64,000 nt of DNA from Cellulomonas alba. Lineage in GTDB: Bacteria > Actinomycetota > Actinomycetes > Actinomycetales > Cellulomonadaceae. Below, in pieces: positions 58,121-64,000 of this stretch (position 1 is the first letter of the stretch; each line of letters begins with the position of its first letter). The notes beneath the pieces were generated by a model. That model had not been told where the DNA came from and did not search any database. It was given only the letters and a program-made list of their open reading frames with translations. The stretch is taken from contig NZ_JAUCGQ010000001.1 in assembly GCF_030362835.1 (NCBI RefSeq), positions 434,001 to 498,000 on the forward strand, written 5' to 3'. The position numbers and the translations under genes are program-made.

Positions 58121-59404
58121 TCAGCGGCGCGGCGGCGGTACCAGGCGCGCGTGGAGCTCGGCGGCGGAGACGTCGGTCAGCGACGCGACCTGGTCGATGA
58201 CGACGCGCAGTCGCGCCGCGTCGTCCGCGGCGGAGCGCCAGTCGGCCGCGAAGGGCGGCTCCAGCGCGAGCGGTGCACGGTCCGCGAGGACGCGGACGAG
58301 GTCCGCGAGGACCTCGCGCTGCCGGTGGTAGAGCGGCTCGAGCTCGCGGGGCGCCATCACGTACGCCACGGCGAGGCCCTTGAGCACGAGGATCTCGGCC
58401 TGCGTCTCGATCGGCACCACGAGGTCGGCGGCGTACCGCGTCAGCGGCCCGGGGCCGTGGCCGGCGCGCGTCGCCTTCTGCGAGGCCTTGGCGAAGCGGC
58501 CGATCAGCTGGCTGGTCGCGTCCTTGAGCATCGCGAGCGCGGCGCGCGACCCGTCGAAGCCGGGCCGCCAGAGCCGCGCGGCGACGAGCCGGTCCATCGC
58601 GTCGTGCAACCCGTTCGCGTCGACGGCGTCGCCGTACCAGGTCTCGACGGCCTCGACGATCCGCTCGCGCTCGACCTGGCTCCGCAGCACGTCGAGATCC
58701 AGGCGGCCGCCGACCACCGCGTCCTCGACGTCGTGCACCGAGTAGGAGATGTCGTCGGCCAGGTCCATCACCTGCGCCTCGAGGCACTTCCGGCCCTCGG
58801 GTGCGTCGGCGCGCAGCCACGCGAACACCGGCAGGTCGTCCTCGTAGACGCCGAACTTGTGCGTCGGGCGGCCCGTCTTGGTGAGCGGGCCGCGGCCGTA
58901 GCGCCACGGGTACTTGACCGACGCGTCGAGGCTCGCTCGCGTGAGGTTGAGGCCGACCGCCGTGCCGTCGGGCGCGACGATCTTGGGCTCGAGCCGCGTC
59001 AGCAGCCGCAGCGTCTGCGCGTTGCCCTCGAACCCGCCGATCCCGCGCGCGAGCTCGGCCAGCGCCCGCTCGCCGTTGTGGCCGAACGGCGGATGACCGA
59101 GGTCGTGCGCGAGGCACGCCGTGTCGACGACGTCGGGGTCGCACCCGAGCGCCTTGCCGATCTCCCGTCCGACCTGCGCGACCTCGAGCGTGTGGGTGAG
59201 CCGCGTGCGCACGAAGTCGTCCGAGGACGGACCGAGCACCTGCGTCTTCGCGCCGAGCCGGCGCAGCGCCGACGAGTGGACGAGACGTGCGCGATCGCGC
59301 TCGAACGGCGTGCGCTCGCGCGACTTCGACCCTTCCGGCACCCACCGGGCGCGGTCGGCGTCGACGTACCCGTCCACCGACAGGTTCTCGTCGAGCGCGG
59401 TCAC
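58121..59404 (-). CDS. dgt: Deoxyguanosinetriphosphate triphosphohydrolase-like protein
   Basis: 427 residues from a GTG. HD-domain metal ligands are seen in RTRLTHTLEVAQVGREIGKA and CLAHDLGHPPFGHNGERAL, with ADDISYSVHDVEDA supplying the last Asp. This is the dGTPase type 2 branch common in Actinobacteria, converting dNTPs to nucleosides and triphosphate. A TAGGCT -10 stands 7 nt before the start (59417-59412), so it is probably leaderless. Confidence 0.95.
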   Translation of the reverse strand: MTALDENLSVDGYVDADRARWVPEGSKSRERTPFERDRARLVHSSALRRLGAKTQVLGPSSDDFVRTRLTHTLEVAQVGREIGKALGCDPDVVDTACLAHDLGHPPFGHNGERALAELARGIGGFEGNAQTLRLLTRLEPKIVAPDGTAVGLNLTRASLDASVKYPWRYGRGPLTKTGRPTHKFGVYEDDLPVFAWLRADAPEGRKCLEAQVMDLADDISYSVHDVEDAVVGGRLDLDVLRSQVERERIVEAVETWYGDAVDANGLHDAMDRLVAARLWRPGFDGSRAALAMLKDATSQLIGRFAKASQKATRAGHGPGPLTRYAADLVVPIETQAEILVLKGLAVAYVMAPRELEPLYHRQREVLADLVRVLADRAPLALEPPFAADWRSAADDAARLRVVIDQVASLTDVSAAELHARLVPPPRR

Positions 59405-59460
59405 GCGGCCCAGCCTAACGAGCGCGACTCGCGCGCCGGGCCGGTCGTCGTCCCCTGGCG

Positions 59461-61332
59461 TCAGGCCAGGCGCCAGACGTGCACCGCCGGCCCGTCGCCC
59501 GGCAGGCGCAGCACACGCCCCCCGGCCGACCCCTCGACGCGCAGCTCGCGGTCGCCGTACATCGTCGCGGGCGCACCGGACCCGAGCAGCCCGACGTCGG
59601 GCACGTCGACCCCGCGCCACGGGGCGCGCGCGAGCAGCACGAGCACGCGCTCGTCGCGCGTCTCGCGCACGTACGCGATCGCGTCGTCGTCGACGACGAG
59701 CCACCTCAGGCCGCCCTCCCGCAGCGCACGGCTCGACCGGCGCAGCGCGACGAGGTCGCGGTACACGGCGAACGTCGCCTCGTCGCGATCCCCCGGCCGG
59801 TCCCAGGGCATCGGCGTCCGCGACTCCTCGCCGTTGCGGCCGACCAGTCCGAACTCCTCCCCGGCGAACACGACGGGCGTCCCGGGGTAGGTCAGCAGCA
59901 GCGCCGCCGCGACGTGCGCGACGTCGCGCGAGCCGGCGATCGTGCGCAGGCGCGGAGTGTCGTGCGACGCGAGGAGGTTCCACTGCGCGCTCGTGACGGT
60001 CCACGGCACGGCGGCGGCGAACTCGCGCATGGTGTCGACGACGACGGTCCCGCCGCGGCGCGGCATCGGCCCGGGCAGCTCGAGCGACCGCGGCGCGCCC
60101 TCCGCGGGCGCGAACCAGCTCCACGCCGGCCGCGTGAACGCCGCGTAGTTCATGACGGCGTGCCACCCGAAGCCCTGCGCGTCGGCGCCCGCGTCGTGGA
60201 AGTGCTCGCCCACGAGGAGCGCGTCGGGGCGGACGTCCGCCATCGTGGCGCGGATCGCGCGCGCGACGGCGTGGGCCGCGTCCTCGTCGCGGTACCGGCC
60301 GGTCATGTTCGCGACGTCGACGCGCCAGCCGTCGAGGCCGTCGCCGCCACCACGGAGCCAGCGCGCCACGACGCTCTCCGGACCGGCGTACATGCGGCGA
60401 CCCACGTCGTCGGACGCGTACCGGAGCTTCGGCAGGCTCGCGTGCCCGCGCCACCCGACGTGCTGCCCGTCGGCGTCCCAGTAGTAGAGCTCGCGCTCGG
60501 CGGCGCCCGCCGTCGCCTGCGCGAACCACTCGTGGCCCACGCCGGTGTGGTTGGTCGTCAGGTCGCCCATGAGCCGGATGCCGCGGGCGTGCAGCGTGCG
60601 CGCCAGGTCGGCGAGCGCAGCATCCCCGCCGAGCAGCGGGTCGACACGGTCGAAGGTCGTCGCGTCGTACCGGTGGTTGGACTGCGCCGGGAAGAACGGC
60701 GTCAGGTACACGACCTCGACCCCGAGCCGCTCGAGGTGGTCCACGTGGTCGGCGATCCCCCACAGGTCGCCGCCGTACAGCTGCCGCGCGCGATCGCGGC
60801 CGTACCCGTCGACGGGGTCGTCCCACGCGCGCGGCAGGGCCCAGGCGGGCAGCGTCTCGGTGACGCGCCCCGAGCGCGCGAAGCGGTCGGGAAACACCTG
60901 GTAGACGAGGCCGCCGCGCCCCCACGCGGGCGCCGGCGGGGCGACCGTCAGCCGGAAGTCGGCGGCGTCCGGCACGTCGCGGTGCTGGACGCCGCGCCCG
61001 TTGAGCCAGCGGTAGGCGTGCGGATCCGCGGGCGCGGGGCCCAGGAAGAACCGGTACTGCGCCACCGGGTTGTGCACGGGCACCTCGGCGACGAACCACG
61101 TCTCCGCGCCGGTCCGCCGGTCGACGCGCGCCGGGAACACCTCGGGCTCGCCGTCGATGACGACGCGCACCCGCACGCCGTCCTCCCCGGGATCACCCGG
61201 ACCCGCCGGCACACGCAGGCGCACCGGCACGACGTCACCCAGCGCGGGCGTCCCGTCGGGGATGTACCGCTCGCTCCCGTCGTGGTGCGCCTCGTGGACG
61301 AGGACGCGCGGGTCGGAGGTGCCGCTCGTCAT
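59461..61332 (-). CDS. GH13 alpha-glucan hydrolase (neopullulanase/maltogenic amylase type)
   Basis: 623 residues. The four GH13 regions are clear: I DLTTNHTG, II GWRVDVANM with the nucleophile Asp, III LLVGEHFHD with the acid Glu, IV LLASHDTPR with Asp. An N-terminal beta domain (about 1-130; PVRLRVPAGPGD) resembles the CBM34-type head of neopullulanases. There is no signal peptide, so it is cytoplasmic and would cut imported maltodextrins or cyclodextrins. The ATG overlaps the malG stop (ATGA), so uptake and breakdown are coupled in one operon. Confidence 0.93.
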   Translation of the reverse strand: MTSGTSDPRVLVHEAHHDGSERYIPDGTPALGDVVPVRLRVPAGPGDPGEDGVRVRVVIDGEPEVFPARVDRRTGAETWFVAEVPVHNPVAQYRFFLGPAPADPHAYRWLNGRGVQHRDVPDAADFRLTVAPPAPAWGRGGLVYQVFPDRFARSGRVTETLPAWALPRAWDDPVDGYGRDRARQLYGGDLWGIADHVDHLERLGVEVVYLTPFFPAQSNHRYDATTFDRVDPLLGGDAALADLARTLHARGIRLMGDLTTNHTGVGHEWFAQATAGAAERELYYWDADGQHVGWRGHASLPKLRYASDDVGRRMYAGPESVVARWLRGGGDGLDGWRVDVANMTGRYRDEDAAHAVARAIRATMADVRPDALLVGEHFHDAGADAQGFGWHAVMNYAAFTRPAWSWFAPAEGAPRSLELPGPMPRRGGTVVVDTMREFAAAVPWTVTSAQWNLLASHDTPRLRTIAGSRDVAHVAAALLLTYPGTPVVFAGEEFGLVGRNGEESRTPMPWDRPGDRDEATFAVYRDLVALRRSSRALREGGLRWLVVDDDAIAYVRETRDERVLVLLARAPWRGVDVPDVGLLGSGAPATMYGDRELRVEGSAGGRVLRLPGDGPAVHVWRLA

Positions 61333-62249
61333 CCCTTGACGGCGCCCGAGACCAGGCCGGACACGATGTACTTCTGCAGGAAGAGCGTGAGCAGCACGAT
61401 CGGGATCGCGGCGAGCACCGCGCCGGCCGCGAACAGGCCCCACGGCGCGTTCCGCTCGTCGGACGCCCAGGTGTACAGACCGATCGCGAGCGTCCACTTC
61501 GAGCTCGACGTCAGCACCGTCTTGGCGATGATGAACTCGCCGTAGGTGCTGATGAACGACAGCAGCCCGACGACCACGAGGATCGGCGTGACGAGCGGCA
61601 TGATGATCGTCCAGAAGATCTGCGCGTGCGTCGCGCCGTCGATGCGCGCGGCCTCGTCGAGCTCGCGCGGCACCGTGTTGAAGAACCCGTAGAGCAGGAA
61701 CGTGTTCACGCCGAGCGCGCCGCCCAGGTACACGGCGATGAGGCCCGGCAGCGAGTTGGTCGACAGCAGCGGGAAGACGTCCTTGAGGTTGATCAGCAGC
61801 AGGAAGATCGCGACGACCGCGAGCAGCTGCGGGAACATCTGGACCAGGAGCAGGCCGGTCAGCGTGCCGCGGCGACCGCGGAACCGGTAGCGCGAGAACG
61901 CGTAGGCCGCGGCAGCGCCCATGAGCACCGTCCCGATCGACGTGACGACCGCGACGATGATCGAGTTCCGCGCCCAGTCGCCGAAGCCCTTCGACCACAG
62001 CGCGCCGTAGTTCGCCCCGCTGATCGTGCTGAACAGGTCGTTCGAGCCCGTCAGCGTGCCGCTCGGGTTCAGCGACGCGGACAGCACGTAGAGGAGCGGC
62101 AGCACGCAGAAGACGATGGTGACGACGCCGACGAGGTGGCGCCAGCCGAGCTCCTTGCACCACCGGCCGAACCGGACGGGGGCCGACGCGCGGGGCCGGC
62201 TGCCGGGCACCGCGGAGCTGCGCGGCTCGACGGACGTGGTCGTGGCCAT
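61329..62249 (-). CDS. malG: Maltose/maltodextrin-type ABC permease MalG
   Basis: 306 residues, six helices. The EAA loop DEAARIDGATHAQIFWTII contacts the ATPase. Opening segment LVGVVTIVFCVLPLLYVLSA and AFSRYRFRGRRGTLT match MalG. Starts one base after the malF stop. No ATPase gene is present in the window; Actinobacteria normally share one MsiK-type ATPase among such systems. Confidence 0.93.
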   Translation of the reverse strand: MATTTSVEPRSSAVPGSRPRASAPVRFGRWCKELGWRHLVGVVTIVFCVLPLLYVLSASLNPSGTLTGSNDLFSTISGANYGALWSKGFGDWARNSIIVAVVTSIGTVLMGAAAAYAFSRYRFRGRRGTLTGLLLVQMFPQLLAVVAIFLLLINLKDVFPLLSTNSLPGLIAVYLGGALGVNTFLLYGFFNTVPRELDEAARIDGATHAQIFWTIIMPLVTPILVVVGLLSFISTYGEFIIAKTVLTSSSKWTLAIGLYTWASDERNAPWGLFAAGAVLAAIPIVLLTLFLQKYIVSGLVSGAVKG

Positions 62250-62250
62250 G

Positions 62251-63885
62251 TCAGAGCTCCTCGAGGGTGCGCGTCTGGCGGAAGCCGAGCCAGGAGATCA
62301 GCCCGACGACCAGGAAGATGAGGATCGAGACCGCCGCGGCGAGGCCGTAGTCGTGGCCGCCCGTGCCGAACGCGATCGAGTAGACGAACGAGATCAGGAT
62401 GTCGGTGTGCCCGACCGGCACCGGCGCGCCGACGAACTGCGGGCCGCCGTTGTTGAGCATGTAGATCAACGTGAAGTTGTTGAAGTTGAACGCGAAGCTC
62501 GCGATGAGCAGCGGCGCGACCGAGACCATGAGCAGCGGCAGCGTGATCGCGCGGAACACTCGCAGCGGACCCGCGCCGTCCATCCTCGCCGACTCGGTGA
62601 CGTCGCCGGGGATCGACTGCAGGGCACCCGTGCAGATGATGAACATGTACGGGAACCCGAGCCACGTGTTGACGAGCAGCACCGAGAACTTGGCCAGCCA
62701 GGGGTCGCCGAACCAGTCGATCTGCGCCCCGCCCAGCAGCACCTCGTTGACGAAGCCGAACCGCGGGTTGAGCATGCCGCGCCAGACGAGGGCCGCGACG
62801 AACCCGGGGAACGCGTACGGCAGGATCAGCAGCGCGCGGTAGACCTTCCGCCCCCGCACCCGCGGGTCGTTGAAGACGATCGCGAGGAACAGGCCGAGGA
62901 AGAACGTGATCGCGACCGACAGGAACGCGAACGCGAACGTCCAGACGATGACCTGGGCGAAGATCCCAGACAGGTCCGAGTTGCGGAACATCTCGGTGAA
63001 GTTCGAGAACCCGACTCCGACGCGCCAGCCCGGCTCGAGCTTGTCGCCGCTCGACGAGACGAAGTAGCCCTGGTCGCTCGCGGTGTAGGTGACGCCGGTC
63101 TGCGTGTTGGTGAAGGTGTCGGTCTTCGCGTCGTACTCGAGCACCGGCGCGAAGACGTACGCGATCGTCCCGTTCTGGGTGCGGAGCGTGCCGTCGGCGG
63201 CGTCCTCCGAGACCGGGACCGCGAGCGCGGTCACCTCCTGCGAGCGCTGGGCGATGTCGGCGAAGCTCAGCACCTGGTAGCCGGGCACGGCGGTGACCTG
63301 CTGGCCGGCGACGGTCGCCCCCTGCGCGGGGGCGAGCGGCTCGTCGGCGGTCCCGACGACGGCCTTGCCGTCCTGGACCACCGCGAAGCCGAGGTCGTTG
63401 CCCTGGAGCACGACCGTGACGGGGTACGCGGGCGAGCCCTCGACGCGCACCTGGTTGCCCAGCTGGATGGCCGAGATCGCGTCCGACTTCGTCGAGTTGT
63501 GTCCGTCGCCGTAGTTCGTGAAGGCGATGTAGCCCGTGTAGAGCATGACGAACAGCTGGTAGACGAGCAGGAAGATCAGGCCCGGCACGAGGTACTTCGC
63601 CGGGACGGCGCGCCGCGAGAAGTACGCCCAGTTCACCAGCGCGAGCGCGAAGACGAGGAAGACGACGATCCACCACGCCTGGACGCCGCTCGCGGCGAGG
63701 ATGCCGTACACGCCCAGCGCGTCGACGAGGCCGACGAGCACGAGCTTGACGATCCAGCCCGGTGAGAACCGGCGCGCGTGCGCGTTCTCGTCGGGGTTGC
63801 GGGTCCTGCCTGTGCCGTGCGCGGTGCCGTCACCGGCGTCGTCGGTCCGCGGGGGCTCGACCGTGGTCAGCTGAGGGTCGGACAT
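62251..63885 (-). CDS. malF: Maltose/maltodextrin-type ABC permease MalF
   Basis: 544 residues. A long periplasm-facing insert separates the first helices from the permease core, as in MalF (about residues 110-280, with VLQGNDLGFAVVQDGKAVVG). EAA loop: ESARMDGAGPLRVFRAITLP. The C-terminal core has TFAFAFLSVAITFFLGLFLA. First visible gene of the operon on this strand. Upstream, beyond the hairpin, the substrate-binding protein gene would be expected outside the window. Confidence 0.93.
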   Translation of the reverse strand: MSDPQLTTVEPPRTDDAGDGTAHGTGRTRNPDENAHARRFSPGWIVKLVLVGLVDALGVYGILAASGVQAWWIVVFLVFALALVNWAYFSRRAVPAKYLVPGLIFLLVYQLFVMLYTGYIAFTNYGDGHNSTKSDAISAIQLGNQVRVEGSPAYPVTVVLQGNDLGFAVVQDGKAVVGTADEPLAPAQGATVAGQQVTAVPGYQVLSFADIAQRSQEVTALAVPVSEDAADGTLRTQNGTIAYVFAPVLEYDAKTDTFTNTQTGVTYTASDQGYFVSSSGDKLEPGWRVGVGFSNFTEMFRNSDLSGIFAQVIVWTFAFAFLSVAITFFLGLFLAIVFNDPRVRGRKVYRALLILPYAFPGFVAALVWRGMLNPRFGFVNEVLLGGAQIDWFGDPWLAKFSVLLVNTWLGFPYMFIICTGALQSIPGDVTESARMDGAGPLRVFRAITLPLLMVSVAPLLIASFAFNFNNFTLIYMLNNGGPQFVGAPVPVGHTDILISFVYSIAFGTGGHDYGLAAAVSILIFLVVGLISWLGFRQTRTLEEL

Positions 63886-63947
63886 CGTCTGCTCTCTCTG
63901 GGGGGGCGCTTCGTGGCGCGGCGCGGCAGCGCTGCTGCGGTGCGGTC

Positions 63948-63984
63948 GTCCGCCGGCCCGCCGGGGTGGGGCGGGCCGGCGGAC
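63948..63984 (-). terminator. Intercistronic hairpin upstream of malF
   Basis: GTCCGCCGGCCCGCC (63948-63962) pairs perfectly with 63970-63984 (15 bp, 7-nt loop). The probable malE gene would end within a few bases of the right edge. The position fits attenuation between malE and malF, as known in E. coli for a similar hairpin, but the upstream gene itself is not visible. Confidence 0.7.
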
Positions 63985-64000
63985 CCTGCGTCAGGTCAGC

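Noticed and set aside
63985-64000. End of a malE-type gene at the right edge
   Set aside because: Two possible reverse stop codons are seen, but fewer than five codons lie in the window, so no gene can be supported.

Overview
The window is very GC-rich, densely packed DNA from an actinobacterium. The gene content (bldC, ppgK, a fasR-fabDHPF cluster, DUF3052, DUF3145, a GlnA2-type glutamine synthetase beside glnE, an actinobacterial type A RNase P RNA) points to the order Micrococcales, possibly near Cellulomonas. The genus is an inference from gene content, not a measurement. Many genes start with GTG and lack a Shine-Dalgarno sequence. Instead they have a TAnnnT -10 hexamer 6-8 nt before the start codon, which suggests widespread leaderless transcripts.

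Layout. 1-5026: a partial conserved hypothetical, a peptidase E-like protein, small hypotheticals, a SnoaL-like protein and a large membrane protein. 5163-9556: glnE and a GlnA2-type synthetase (nitrogen assimilation). 9831-11134: a solitary AbiEi/DUF559-like gene followed by an unusual block of repeats and a 32-bp hairpin. 11186-19723: mostly forward metabolic genes (nadE, panB, an exo/endonuclease-phosphatase protein, map, polyphosphate glucokinase ppgK, an MBL hydrolase) with several chained by 4-nt overlaps. 20182-21312: a decayed mobile element of about 1.1 kb flanked by 50-nt direct repeats of the 3' end of rnpB. It contains the C-terminal remnant of a tyrosine integrase next to the RNase P RNA gene (21284-21679, minus). 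21738-28628: yaaA, an ArsB/SLC13-like permease, a reverse phosphatase/zinc-ribbon/Nif3 block, a MOSC protein, tRNA-Val, ahpE and DUF3052.

28918-37607 is the central carbon to lipid core: aceE (pyruvate dehydrogenase E1), then fasR, fabD, fabH, acpP and fabF. A shared TTGT-N9-ACAA site lies in front of both fasR and fabD. The order glnE/glnA2 - panB - phosphatase/zinc-ribbon/Nif3 - ahpE/DUF3052 - aceE - regulator - fabD - acp - ketosynthase matches the known Mycobacterium tuberculosis order, so this is an old actinobacterial backbone into which lineage-specific genes were inserted.

37809-49403: DUF3145, def, a three-gene operon (degenerate ABC ATPase, YhgE/Pip-like membrane protein, TetR) behind a palindromic operator, bldC, an MMPL transporter with two candidate operators, two tRNAs, a secreted Ig-like/bulb-lectin/CHAP protein and a methyltransferase. 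49477-59404: a secreted TIGR03118 protein, two alpha/beta hydrolases, a YbaK-like deacylase, a large secreted metallophosphoesterase with duplicated C-terminal modules, dnaG, a VOC protein and dgt. 59461-63885: a maltose/maltodextrin-type uptake operon (malF, malG, a cytoplasmic GH13 amylase), read leftward from beyond the right edge and preceded by a strong intercistronic hairpin.
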